DNA of 64,000 nucleotides. Source: Jiangella anatolica. GTDB taxonomy: Bacteria > Actinomycetota > Actinomycetes > Jiangellales > Jiangellaceae. The stretch is taken from NCBI RefSeq assembly GCF_003236295.1, contig NZ_POTW01000020.1, positions 1-64,000 on the forward strand, read 5' to 3'. The translations under genes were made by a program, and so were the position numbers. Positions 51,571 to 58,895 of the stretch are shown here, in pieces (within the stretch, counting starts at the first letter, position 1; every line of letters begins with the position of its first letter). A model generated the notes under the pieces. It was not told the origin of the DNA. It made no database searches and worked only from the letters and a program-made list of their open reading frames with translations.

Positions 51571-52029
51571 GTGCGCGTCGCCGAGATCATGACCAGTGCC
51601 ACCATCACCGACTCGACCAGCGGGACGCTGCGCAGCGCAGCTGAGCAGATGTGGAAGCAGCAGACCGGGTCGGTGGTCATCGTCGAAGGCGACGCGATCG
51701 TGGGCATCGTCACCGAGCGCGACGTCATGCGGGCGGTCGGCCGCGGCGCCGATCCGGACCAGGCACCGATCGCCGAGGTCATGACCCGCGACGTCATCAC
51801 CGTCGAGCCGGACACACACGTGCGCGACGCGGCGCGGCTGATGGCGCAGCACTGGATCCGGCACCTGCCGATCGTGGAGAATGGAAAGCTGGCCGGGATC
51901 CTCAGCCAGCGAGACGTCATCGGCGTGTTCGCGGCGCTCTGGTACCAGACCGGTGTGCCGGAGATCGACGTCGACAACCTGGTCCGGCAGCGCCGTCTCG
52001 CCCGCGTCGAGGCCGGCGACCTGGACTGA
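51571..52029 (+). CDS. CBS-domain pair protein
   Basis: 152 residues, two CBS motifs in tandem: VAEIMTSATITDSTSGTLRS...VIVEGDAIVGIVTERDVMRA and IAEVMTRDVITVEPDTHVRD...LPIVENGKLAGILSQRDVIG. Stand-alone CBS pairs bind adenosyl ligands (AMP, ATP, NADH, SAM) and act as energy sensors on partner proteins. A C-terminal 25 residues (VPEIDVDNLVRQRRLARVEA) extends past the domains. GTG 51571 has AGGGGGAG at about 10 bases. The partner is unknown. Confidence 0.88.
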   Translation: MRVAEIMTSATITDSTSGTLRSAAEQMWKQQTGSVVIVEGDAIVGIVTERDVMRAVGRGADPDQAPIAEVMTRDVITVEPDTHVRDAARLMAQHWIRHLPIVENGKLAGILSQRDVIGVFAALWYQTGVPEIDVDNLVRQRRLARVEAGDLD

Positions 52030-52095
52030 GCGCCTGATCGAGCGGCCGGCAGCGCGGCCGGCCGGGCGATCTCCAGCAACGGGGAGGAACCAGTC

Positions 52096-52233
52096 ATGAG
52101 CAGCGCATCCGGGTGGGAGGACGACCTCGAGGTCCTGCCCGACACCACGACCGACGAACGCCCCACCGGTTGGGGCGACGACGACGCCACCAATGACGCG
52201 CGGCTGCTCGAGGAGCGCCCGCCGCACTGGTGA
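52096..52233 (+). CDS. 45-residue acidic protein ending in RPPHW
   Basis: MSSASGWEDDLEVLPDTTTD and the remainder give 13 Asp/Glu in 45 residues, with a C-terminus LLEERPPHW. A strong Shine-Dalgarno (GGGGAGGA) stands 7 bases before the ATG, and codon use matches its neighbours, so it is very likely translated. Similar short acidic actinobacterial proteins with RPPHW ends come to mind, without known function. It follows the CBS gene by 66 bp. Confidence 0.7.
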   Translation: MSSASGWEDDLEVLPDTTTDERPTGWGDDDATNDARLLEERPPHW

Positions 52234-52297
52234 CCGCCGCGGCGAGGGGGCGCCGCCCGCACTGGTGACCGCCGCGAAGGGGCGCCGCCCGCACCGC
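52224..52297 (+). repeat. 35-bp tandem repeat over the stop codon of the small acidic protein
   Basis: gcactggtgaccgccgcg starts at 52224 and again at 52259; a third copy begins near 52288 but breaks off. The first copy contains the last codons (His-Trp-stop). Confidence 0.75.
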
Positions 52298-52310
52298 GGA
52301 CGACGCCCCT
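52278..52310. terminator. Hairpin between the small acidic gene and mscL
   Basis: aggggcg (52278-52284) pairs with cgcccct (52304-52310); the loop has further local pairing. Lies between convergent genes. Confidence 0.5.
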
Positions 52311-52325
52311 GACGTGCGCGAAGGC

Positions 52326-52715
52326 TCAGACGCGGTCGCGCAGCGAGTCGCGGATCTCGCGGAGCAGCAGGATCTCCTCCGGCGGCACGGACTCCTCCTC
52401 GGACTCGGGCTCCTTCGCCCGCATCTCCCGCATCTTGTTGATCGGCACGACGATGAAGAAGTAGACGGCCGCTGCGACGCAGAGGAAGTTGAAGACCGCG
52501 GCGAGGATCAGGCCGATCGAGAACTCGCCCTCGTTGATGGTGAAGTTGCCGACGGCCGCGAGGTTCGGCTCACCGAAGATGGCCGCGATCAGCGGGTTGA
52601 TGAAGCCTTCGACGATCGCGTTCACGATGGCGGTGAACGCCGCGCCGATCACGACCGCGACCGCGAGGTCGACGACGTTCCCCCTGCTGACGAAGTCCCT
52701 GAAGCCCTTGACCAT
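52326..52715 (-). CDS. mscL: Large-conductance mechanosensitive channel MscL
   Basis: 129 residues: N-terminal amphipathic helix MVKGFRDFVSRGNVVDLAVA, pore-lining TM1 (AVVIGAAFTAIVNAIVEGFI), periplasmic loop, TM2 (IGLILAAVFNFLCVAAAVYF), and cytoplasmic helix EEILLLREIRDSLRDRV. It opens under membrane tension to release osmolytes on hypo-osmotic shock. ATG 52715 with AGAAGGGA upstream; family starts exactly there. Confidence 0.95.
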   Translation of the reverse strand: MVKGFRDFVSRGNVVDLAVAVVIGAAFTAIVNAIVEGFINPLIAAIFGEPNLAAVGNFTINEGEFSIGLILAAVFNFLCVAAAVYFFIVVPINKMREMRAKEPESEEESVPPEEILLLREIRDSLRDRV

Positions 52716-52792
52716 CCGCTGTCCCTTCTCTCCCGTGTACGGACGCCTGGCCCGGGACACCTTAGCCGCTGAACCGTCGTGATCAGGGGAAA

Positions 52793-53419
52793 TCACGACA
52801 CACCGACGGTAAACGACAGGCGTGAGGTGACGGCGGCAGCGGCCAGCCCGGCGGCCTGATCGGGCGTCGCCGCGACGAGCACCAGCGCGCCCTCGGCGAG
52901 CATCGCCTCGCCGGCGGACGGCACCGCCAGCACCGGCACACCCGCCGCGACGACGTCAGTACCCCCGGCGCCGTCGACCGAGGTCGCGAGCAGGTCGATG
53001 CGGTCGCCGGGACGCAGCAACCCGACAGCGCCGGCGTCGGCCACCCGTACCGGCGCCGCGACGACATCCGTACCCCACCCGGCCAGCAGGCCGGGCCCGA
53101 GTAATCGCCGGTCGGTGATCGGCTCGCCGGCTCGCACCGGCGCCGCCAGCAGCGCACCTAGAGCCTGAGACCGCTCCACCACCCCGTCCGGCACGGCGCC
53201 GGGCGGGAACGCGGCCATCGTCACCTGGTCGTCGGCGAGGACGACGCCGCCGGGCAGGTCGCGGGCCGCGACGACCACGTCGACCGTGCGGGGCGGCGCC
53301 GGCGACGCGGCCTGGATCGCGAACGCGACGGCAGCAGCGGCCAGCCCGGCGGCGAGCAGCCGACGATGCCAGCCGGCCGTGCGGAGCAGGCGCTGAAGGG
53401 CGGAGCGGAGGTCGTCCAT
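52793..53419 (-). CDS. SAF-domain membrane protein (CpaB/RcpC-like)
   Basis: 208 residues: cytosolic N-terminus, one membrane helix (LLAAGLAAAAVAFAIQAASP), then a SAF domain (VDVVVAARDLPGGVVLADDQ, PVRAGEPITDRRLLGPGLLA) and a RcpC-type beta domain (GDRIDLLATSVDGAGGTDVV). In tad/Flp pilus systems CpaB is an envelope component; here no other pilus gene is nearby, and stand-alone copies occur in many actinobacteria. It overlaps nothing and lies upstream of mscL on the same strand. Confidence 0.82.
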   Translation of the reverse strand: MDDLRSALQRLLRTAGWHRRLLAAGLAAAAVAFAIQAASPAPPRTVDVVVAARDLPGGVVLADDQVTMAAFPPGAVPDGVVERSQALGALLAAPVRAGEPITDRRLLGPGLLAGWGTDVVAAPVRVADAGAVGLLRPGDRIDLLATSVDGAGGTDVVAAGVPVLAVPSAGEAMLAEGALVLVAATPDQAAGLAAAAVTSRLSFTVGVS

Positions 53420-53516
53420 GCCGACGACGCTAGGTGCTCCGGAACCCGCCGAACCGGTTGTCCACAGGGCCGATTCGGGCCGGCCCCGGCTGTGGACAGA
53501 CCGGACTGTGGACAGA

Positions 53517-53843
53517 TCAGGCGGCGGGGGAGGACGCCTTCGTGCTGGAGGAGTCCTTCGAGGTCTTCGACGCCGAGTCGCCGCTGCTCTTGCCCGAGTC
53601 GCTCGACGACGAGGAGGACGACGACGAGCCGTTGCCGTTGCTCGCCGGCGTGCTGGACGTCGTGGTGGAGCGGCTGTCGTTGCGGTAGAAGCCCGAGCCC
53701 TTGAACACGACGCCGACCGCGGAGAACACCTTGCGCAGGCGGCCGCCGCACGCGGGGCACTCGGTCAGGGCGTCGTCGCTGAACTTCTGCACTGCCTCCA
53801 AGGGCTCGCCGCAGTCAGTGCAGACGTACTGGTAGGTGGGCAC
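53517..53843 (-). CDS. FmdB-type zinc-ribbon protein with Ser-rich disordered tail, Ruc-like
   Basis: 108 residues. Start VPTYQYVCTDCGEPLEAVQK; zinc ribbon Cys at 8, 11, 29 and 32 (CTDC and CPACGG); then VFKGSGFYRND and a tail of about 55 residues of Ser, Thr, Asn, Lys. The size, ribbon and disordered tail resemble mycobacterial Rv0991c (Ruc), a redox-activated chaperone that I recall being HrcA controlled. A CIRCE operator and a sigma-70-like promoter lie upstream, supporting a heat-shock role. RBS GGAGGA. Confidence 0.88.
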   Translation of the reverse strand: MPTYQYVCTDCGEPLEAVQKFSDDALTECPACGGRLRKVFSAVGVVFKGSGFYRNDSRSTTTSSTPASNGNGSSSSSSSSSDSGKSSGDSASKTSKDSSSTKASSPAA

Positions 53844-53883
53844 GCGTGGATCCTCCCGGGTCGCCGTCGGAGGTCGACGGCTC

Positions 53884-53910
53884 TTAGCACTCTCAACCCT
53901 CGACTGCCAA
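53884..53910. promoter_or_regulatory. CIRCE element (HrcA operator)
   Basis: TTAGCACTC (53884-53892), 9 bases, GACTGCCAA (53902-53910). The consensus is TTAGCACTC-N9-GAGTGCTAA: left arm perfect, right arm 7 of 9. It lies between the promoter and start codon of the FmdB gene, 41-67 bp before the start on the minus strand. Confidence 0.82.
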
Positions 53911-53912
53911 GA

Positions 53913-53942
53913 ATAATGCCCGGTCCGGTACGACATTGTCCA
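53913..53942 (-). promoter_or_regulatory. Sigma-70-like promoter of the FmdB gene
   Basis: On the minus strand TGGACA (53942-53937), 18 bases, CATTAT (53918-53913), directly followed by the CIRCE repeat. This order (promoter then CIRCE) is usual for HrcA-controlled genes. Confidence 0.65.
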
Positions 53943-53996
53943 CGCGGGCACGCGGCCGCCGCTCCGGCCGGCGCCGACGGCGCCGGCAGCGCAGCG

Positions 53997-54566
53997 TCAC
54001 GTCTGCACGGCGACGACGACCCCGAACGCGGCGACCGCCCACAGCACGCTGGCCAGCGTCCCGATGATGAACCGCTCCGCGGCGGCCGGCCGGCGCAGCT
54101 CCGGATACCGGCCGAGCCCCTTCACACCGAGGACGAGCGCGAGCCCTTCCGGCCAGCCGGCCAATAGCGTGACGGCGACGGCGATCCGCTCCAGCGCCCC
54201 GATCGACGTGCCGCCGCGCAGCGTCCGCGGATCGGACACGGCCTCCGACGCGTCGCCGGTCGTGTCGTCGTCGCTGGTGACGCCGGTGCCGCGGTCGGCG
54301 ACCCGCAGTAGCGCCGTCGCGACCAGGCTGCCGCCGGTCACCGCGGCGACGACCGCCGCCGCCCGCGCGACGTTCAGGAGTCCCTCGCCGGCCGGCGAGC
54401 CGCGTAGACCGAACAACGTCGCCGTCCCCGCCAGCACGACCGGAACGGCGGCCGCTGCCAGCCACACGGCGGTCGACGCCCCCGGCCGGCGGTGTTCGAC
54501 GGCGTACCAGGCGACGGCTCCGGCCACGCCCGCGACGGCGAGCAGGACGACCGCGGCGACGGTCAT
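53997..54566 (-). CDS. Membrane protein of the SatD operon
   Basis: 189 residues with four predicted helices (VAAVVLLAVAGVAGAVAWYA; TAVWLAAAAVPVVLAGTATL; VARAAAVVAAVTGGSLVATA; FIIGTLASVLWAVAAFGVVV) and a region ALERIAVAVTLLAGWPEGLALVLGVKGLGRYPELRRPAA between helices 3 and 4, given here in parts (GWPEGLALVLGVKGLGRYPE). Function unknown. ATG 54566 overlaps the stop of the 102-residue gene upstream by 4 bases. Its N-terminus (MTVAAVVLLAVAGVAGA) recurs in diverged form upstream. Confidence 0.75.
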   Translation of the reverse strand: MTVAAVVLLAVAGVAGAVAWYAVEHRRPGASTAVWLAAAAVPVVLAGTATLFGLRGSPAGEGLLNVARAAAVVAAVTGGSLVATALLRVADRGTGVTSDDDTTGDASEAVSDPRTLRGGTSIGALERIAVAVTLLAGWPEGLALVLGVKGLGRYPELRRPAAAERFIIGTLASVLWAVAAFGVVVAVQT

Positions 54567-54871
54567 GCGGCCTCCAGGAGTAGGACGGGTCGAGCGATCT
54601 GCCGCTGGCGCGCAGCAGTGTGCCAGGCGACGCCCGCCAGGGCGAGCCGTGCGCTCGCGACGACCGTCATGCGGCCTCCTGGGATGCCCGCATCCCGGTG
54701 GGCCGAGGGTTCTGCTGTCAGGACCCGGCTGAGTGCCGGGCCCGCGGCGGCGACCACGACGACGCGACGACGGTCATGCCGCCTCCTGTGGCCACCGAGC
54801 CACGACCCGGCCGTGCGTCCTGCCGCCAGAGCCCCGACTAGGGTGAGCAGGACGACCGCGGCGACGGTCAC
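54563..54871 (-). CDS. 102-residue linker gene built of degenerate copies of its neighbour's start
   Basis: GTG 54871 overlaps the SatD stop by 4 bases and the TGA at 54565-54563 overlaps the next ATG by 4, so it fits exactly between two coupled genes. The N-terminus MTVAAVVLLTLVGALAAG repeats that of the protein at 54566, and a second such start (MTVVASARLALAGVAW) appears in frame at 54670; a third at 54777 is out of frame. The middle is Arg-rich. It is probably the remnant of tandemly duplicated membrane genes kept open to preserve coupling; a real product is uncertain. Confidence 0.5.
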   Translation of the reverse strand: MTVAAVVLLTLVGALAAGRTAGSWLGGHRRRHDRRRVVVVAAAGPALSRVLTAEPSAHRDAGIPGGRMTVVASARLALAGVAWHTAARQRQIARPVLLLEAA

Positions 54872-55455
54872 ACGGCCTCCCGGAGCAGCCGAGCCACGAC
54901 CGGCCGGGCGTCGCGTTCCTGCTGCCAGAGCGCGACCGTCAGCCGCTGGCCGACGGCCTGGCGGCTGACGCCCAGGATGTCGGCGGCCTCGGCGAACGTG
55001 TGGCCGGCCTCGACGAGGTCGATGGCGGCCCAGCCAGCCGGGCTGCGCCGCGCGACAACGGCGGCGATCAGGGTCAGGACGGCGTCGGCCTCGGCGGCCC
55101 GCTCGGCGTCGGACCCGGCGACGGCGACGTGCTGCGGCCGCTGCTTGGCCGCGTCCAGTGCCTCCCGGGCGTGCACGAACGCCGGTCCGCGCGCCGACCG
55201 CGTGCTGGCCGGCAGCGGCTCCTCGACCGGACCGGCGCCGATGCCCACGCTCCACGCGTCGACGCGCAGCAGCAGCCGGGCCGCGTCGACGGCGGCGTCG
55301 GGCTCGGCCAGCACGCCCTGGAACTCGTCGCCGGCGGTGCGCTCGAACGGCAGCAGCGGCTCGTGGACCAGCTGCTTCAGCGTGGACAGGGCGTCCTCGA
55401 CCAGGTCGCGGCTGCGGCGGCTGCCGCGCTGGTCGACGGTCAGGACGAACGGCAT
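54868..55455 (-). CDS. SatD-family protein with C-terminal HTH
   Basis: 195 residues. N-terminal SatD-type domain (MPFVLTVDQRGSRRSRDLVE; RTAGDEFQGVLAEPDAAVDA; WSVGIGAGPVEEPLPASTRS; GPAFVHAREALDAAK), reminiscent of nucleotide-cyclase folds (GDEFQG as in GGDEF-like RTAGDEF). The C-terminal 55 residues form a helix-turn-helix (AGHTFAEAADILGVSRQAVG). A DNA-binding autoregulator is likely. Upstream (55482-55538) there are repeated CTGCAAGC and GCTTGCCTGCC boxes. First gene of the three-gene operon. Confidence 0.78.
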   Translation of the reverse strand: MPFVLTVDQRGSRRSRDLVEDALSTLKQLVHEPLLPFERTAGDEFQGVLAEPDAAVDAARLLLRVDAWSVGIGAGPVEEPLPASTRSARGPAFVHAREALDAAKQRPQHVAVAGSDAERAAEADAVLTLIAAVVARRSPAGWAAIDLVEAGHTFAEAADILGVSRQAVGQRLTVALWQQERDARPVVARLLREAV

Positions 55456-55481
55456 GGCGCAAGGCTACGCCCTGGCGCCGC

Positions 55482-55538
55482 CTGCAAGCAAGCCTGCAAG
55501 CTTGCCTGCCAGTACGAAAGCCACCAGGCTTGCCTGCC
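55482..55538. promoter_or_regulatory. Array of CAAGC/GCTTG boxes upstream of the SatD gene
   Basis: ctgcaagc at 55482-55489 and 55494-55501 (12 bp apart), the palindrome gcaagcttgc at 55496-55505, and gcttgcctgcc at 55500-55510 and again at 55528-55538. They lie 27-83 bp before the SatD start and are a good operator candidate for its own HTH domain. Confidence 0.55.
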
Positions 55539-55615
55539 GCGACAAGGATCGGGCGTCCGGACCGAACGGGACGACGGCAGGCAGACTGCCCTGATCGGTC
55601 GCCTAGTCTGTCCCG

Positions 55616-58174
55616 GTGACTCGTCGCCGCATCGCCGCCGGACTCGCCGTCCTGGCCGGCCTGGTCGTGCTGGCGCTCGTCGTGACCGCCTCCGTCGGTG
55701 TCTGGTCGGTGCGCCGCGCCTACCCCGACTACGACGGCACGGCCGAGATCCCGCGGCTGTCGGCGGAGGTCGAGGTCATCCGCGACGAGAACGGCATCCC
55801 GCACATCTACGCGGACACGCCGGAGGACCTGTTCCGGGCGCAGGCGTACGTGCACTCGCAGGACCGGTTCTGGCAGATGGACTTCCGCCGGCACGTCACG
55901 TCCGGCCGGCTGGCGGAGCTGTTCGGCGAGGACCAGGTCGACACCGACGCGTTCATCCGGACGCTCGGCTGGACCGATGTCGCCCGCGCCGAGCTGCCGC
56001 TGCTCAGCCCCGAGAGCCGCCGCTACTTCGACGCCTACGCCGACGGCGTCAACGCCTGGCTCGACCAGACCGACGGCGGCGACCGCGGCCTCGCCTACAC
56101 GCTGCTGGGACTGACCGGCGGCGACGACGCACCCAGCCGCTGGACCCCGGTCGACTCGCTGAGCTGGCTCAAGGCGATGGCGTGGGACCTGCGCGGCAAC
56201 ATGCAGGACGAGATCAGCCGGTCGCTGCTCGCGGCGAGCGGGCTGCCGATCGACCGCGTCGAGCAGCTCTGGCCGGACCCGCCGGAGGCGCTCACGCCGC
56301 CGATCGTCCCCGACGAGTACGTGTCGCCGCTGCTGCCCGAGGCGTTGACCGGCCCCGACGGCGCGCCCGTTCCGCTGGCCCCGGCGGCCGCCGACGCCAT
56401 CGAGCGGGCCGCCGACGGCCTCGACGCCGCGCCGGTCACGTTCGGCGACGGTGACGGTGTCGGCTCGAACTCGTGGGTGGTCGGCGGCGATCTGACGGAG
56501 TCCGGCGCGCCGTTGCTGGCCAACGACCCGCACCTGGCGCCGTCGATGCCGTCGATCTGGTACCAGGTCGGCCTGCACTGCCGCGACGTCGGCCCGGCCT
56601 GCCCGTTCGACGTCGTCGGCTACTCGTTCGCCGGGCTGCCGGGCGTGATCATCGGCCACAACCAGGACGTCGCGTGGGGGTTCACGAACCTCGGGCCGGA
56701 CGTCACCGACCTGTATCTGGAGCAGGTCCGCGGCGACACCTACCGCGTCGGCGACGAGTGGGTGCCGATGGACGTCCACGAGGAGACCATCCAGGTGGCC
56801 GGCGGCGACGACGTCACCGTCACCGTGCGCCGCACGCGACACGGTCCGCTGCTGTCCGACCGCGACGACGACATCGAGGACGTCGGCGACGCCGCCCAGG
56901 TGGAGAGTGACGACGCGGACGGCTACGAGGTCGCGCTGCGCTGGACGGCGCTCGACCCGGGCCGCACGGCGGACGCGATCTTCGCGCTGAACCGGGCCAC
57001 CGACTGGGAGTCGTTCCGCTCCGCCGCCGCGCTGTTCGACGTGCCGTCGCAGAACCTCGTCTACGCCGACACCGAGGGCAACATCGGCTACCAGGCGCCC
57101 GGCCGGGTTCCCGTCCGCACCAGCTACGACGGGCGCTGGCCGGTGCCCGGCTGGACCGGCGAGTACGAGTGGGCCGGATACATCCCGTTCGCCAGCATGC
57201 CCAGCGTCCTCAACCCGGAGCAGGGCTACGTCGTCACCGCCAACCAGCCGGTCACCAGCGACCGCTACCCGTTCCTGCTCACCGGCGACTTCGACCCCGG
57301 TCACCGGGCCGGCCGGATCAACGAGCTGATCGACGCGGCGGTCGAGGACGACGAGCGGTTCGACGTCGCGGACATGGCCGCGATCCAGGCCGACGCGCAC
57401 AGCGACGCCGCCGACATCCTGGTGCCGTTCCTGCTGGAGCTGGAGGCGCCGGACGGCTACTACGGCGACGGCCTGCGGCTGCTGCGCGACTGGGACCGGT
57501 CGATGACGGCGGACTCCGCCGCGGCCGCGTACTTCAACGCCGTCTGGCGCAACCTGCTCGAGCTCACCTTCCACGACGACCTGCCCGAGGACGAGTGGCC
57601 CGACGGCGGCGGCCGCTGGTTCGAGGTCATGCGCGACCTGCTGGAGACGCCGGGCGACCCGTTCTGGGACGACGTCGACAGCGAGAACGTCACCGAGAAC
57701 CGCGACGTCATCCTGGTCGAGGCGGTCCGCGACGCCCGCAACGAGATGACGGTCGAGCAGGGCAAGGACGCCTCGACGTGGGAGTGGGGCCGGCTGCACA
57801 CGCTGGAGCTGACAGAGCAGACCTTCGGCACGTCGGACATCGGGCTGGTCGAGTGGATGTTCAACCGCGGCCCGGTCGAGGTCGGTGGCGGCGGGTCGAT
57901 CGTGCTGGCCAACGCGTGGGACGCCGCCGAGGGCTACGAGACGATCTGGTCGCCGTCGATGCGGATGATCGTCGACCTCGACGACCTCGACGCGTCGCGC
58001 TGGATCGACCTCACCGGCGTCAGCGGCCACCCATTCCACGACCACTACTGGGACCAGACCGAGCTCTGGCGCGACGGCGAGACGCTGCCGATGCGCTGGG
58101 ACGAGGAGTCCGTCCGCGCGGCCGGCGAGCACACGTTCACGTTCCAGCCGCCGGAGCCGTCCGAGTCCCCATGA
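55616..58174 (+). CDS. Penicillin acylase family protein (Ntn hydrolase)
   Basis: 852 residues. A single N-terminal membrane anchor/signal (IAAGLAVLAGLVVLALVVTA). Alpha subunit (about 45-280: VIRDENGIPHIYADTPEDLF, AQAYVHSQDRFWQMDFRRHV). Autocleavage site G-S: nucleophile Ser 284 in DGVGSNSWVVGG. Beta subunit with LANDPHLAPSMPSIWYQVGL and catalytic Asn in QGYVVTANQPV-like EQGYVVTANQPVTS. It hydrolyses amide bonds of acylated substrates (beta-lactams, acyl-homoserine lactones, lipopeptides); the true substrate is unknown. GTG 55616 follows TAGTCT by 6 bases without RBS, so leaderless. Confidence 0.9.
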   Translation: MTRRRIAAGLAVLAGLVVLALVVTASVGVWSVRRAYPDYDGTAEIPRLSAEVEVIRDENGIPHIYADTPEDLFRAQAYVHSQDRFWQMDFRRHVTSGRLAELFGEDQVDTDAFIRTLGWTDVARAELPLLSPESRRYFDAYADGVNAWLDQTDGGDRGLAYTLLGLTGGDDAPSRWTPVDSLSWLKAMAWDLRGNMQDEISRSLLAASGLPIDRVEQLWPDPPEALTPPIVPDEYVSPLLPEALTGPDGAPVPLAPAAADAIERAADGLDAAPVTFGDGDGVGSNSWVVGGDLTESGAPLLANDPHLAPSMPSIWYQVGLHCRDVGPACPFDVVGYSFAGLPGVIIGHNQDVAWGFTNLGPDVTDLYLEQVRGDTYRVGDEWVPMDVHEETIQVAGGDDVTVTVRRTRHGPLLSDRDDDIEDVGDAAQVESDDADGYEVALRWTALDPGRTADAIFALNRATDWESFRSAAALFDVPSQNLVYADTEGNIGYQAPGRVPVRTSYDGRWPVPGWTGEYEWAGYIPFASMPSVLNPEQGYVVTANQPVTSDRYPFLLTGDFDPGHRAGRINELIDAAVEDDERFDVADMAAIQADAHSDAADILVPFLLELEAPDGYYGDGLRLLRDWDRSMTADSAAAAYFNAVWRNLLELTFHDDLPEDEWPDGGGRWFEVMRDLLETPGDPFWDDVDSENVTENRDVILVEAVRDARNEMTVEQGKDASTWEWGRLHTLELTEQTFGTSDIGLVEWMFNRGPVEVGGGGSIVLANAWDAAEGYETIWSPSMRMIVDLDDLDASRWIDLTGVSGHPFHDHYWDQTELWRDGETLPMRWDEESVRAAGEHTFTFQPPEPSESP

Positions 58175-58223
58175 TCATCAACCTTCTGTGCTGTCAGGAC
58201 GACACAGAAGGTTGATGATCATG
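58170..58223. terminator. 21-bp perfect inverted repeat terminator holding both stop codons
   Basis: Left arm 58170-58190 and right arm 58203-58223 are exact reverse complements (left begins catgatcatcaaccttctg). The TGA of the acylase (58172-58174) and the TGA of the convergent cyclo-ligase (58221-58219) lie symmetrically in the arms. The same right arm (19 bp) is found at 138-156 beside the IS30 tail. Confidence 0.82.
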
Positions 58224-58827
58224 AGGACGCGGGGCGCAGCAGGTGGGCTCCGCTCGGCGTGGCGGCGGCGTCGACGGGGACGTCGTGCGGCTCGCGGGGC
58301 ACCGGCATGTCCAGCACCTCGCCGTCGTGCAGCAGCACGCAGGCGAACGCCGGCGGCGACACCGCGAGCATCCGGGCCAGCACCCGGTCGTAGGACCCGC
58401 CGCCGCGGCCCAGCCGGTGACCGTGCCGGTCCACCGCCAGGCCCGGGACCAGCAGCACCGTCGCCGCCGTCACCGCCGCCGGGCCGAGCCGGTCGCCGTC
58501 GGGCTCCAGCAGCCCACGCGCCGCCGGCACCAGATGCTGCGGACCCGTGTAACGAGCCCAGTCCAGGTCGCCGCCGGGCAGCAGCACCGGCAGCAGCACA
58601 TCGACGCCGTCGTCACTGAGCGCCTCGACGAGCGGGCCGGTGCCGGGCTCGCGGCCGACCGCGACGTACGCCGCGACCGTCGAGGCGGCCGCGACCTCGG
58701 GCAGGCCCCGGACGACGTCGCGCAAGCGGCCCGCGGCCGACGCCAGCGCCGTCGCGTCGAGCTCGGCCCGGCGGGCCAGGATCCGGCCCCGCAGCGCCCG
58801 CTTCGCCTCGCGCACCGTCGTCGTCAC
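58219..58827 (-). CDS. 5-formyltetrahydrofolate cyclo-ligase
   Basis: 202 residues. ATP-binding and catalytic motifs: AKRALRGRILARRAELDATA at the start, VLLPVLLPGGDLDWARY, and the signature LGRGGGSYDRVLA. It converts 5-formyl-THF to 5,10-methenyl-THF with ATP. GTG 58827 starts just before the family start. The gene faces galU with 68 bp between; the same order (cyclo-ligase, galU, moeA, rimJ) is seen in mycobacteria. Confidence 0.92.
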   Translation of the reverse strand: MTTTVREAKRALRGRILARRAELDATALASAAGRLRDVVRGLPEVAAASTVAAYVAVGREPGTGPLVEALSDDGVDVLLPVLLPGGDLDWARYTGPQHLVPAARGLLEPDGDRLGPAAVTAATVLLVPGLAVDRHGHRLGRGGGSYDRVLARMLAVSPPAFACVLLHDGEVLDMPVPREPHDVPVDAAATPSGAHLLRPASS

Positions 58828-58895
58828 CCCCTCACCGTACGGCCGACCGCACGCCCCCCTTCTGACTCTCCGCCGGTCTTTGTAGGGTGACGCCC

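Noticed and set aside
54563-58132. 1189-codon open frame on the minus strand under the penicillin acylase
   Set aside because: Most of it lies antisense to a clear Ntn-hydrolase gene and has no recognisable fold; only its last about 100 codons are kept, as the small linker gene starting at 54871.
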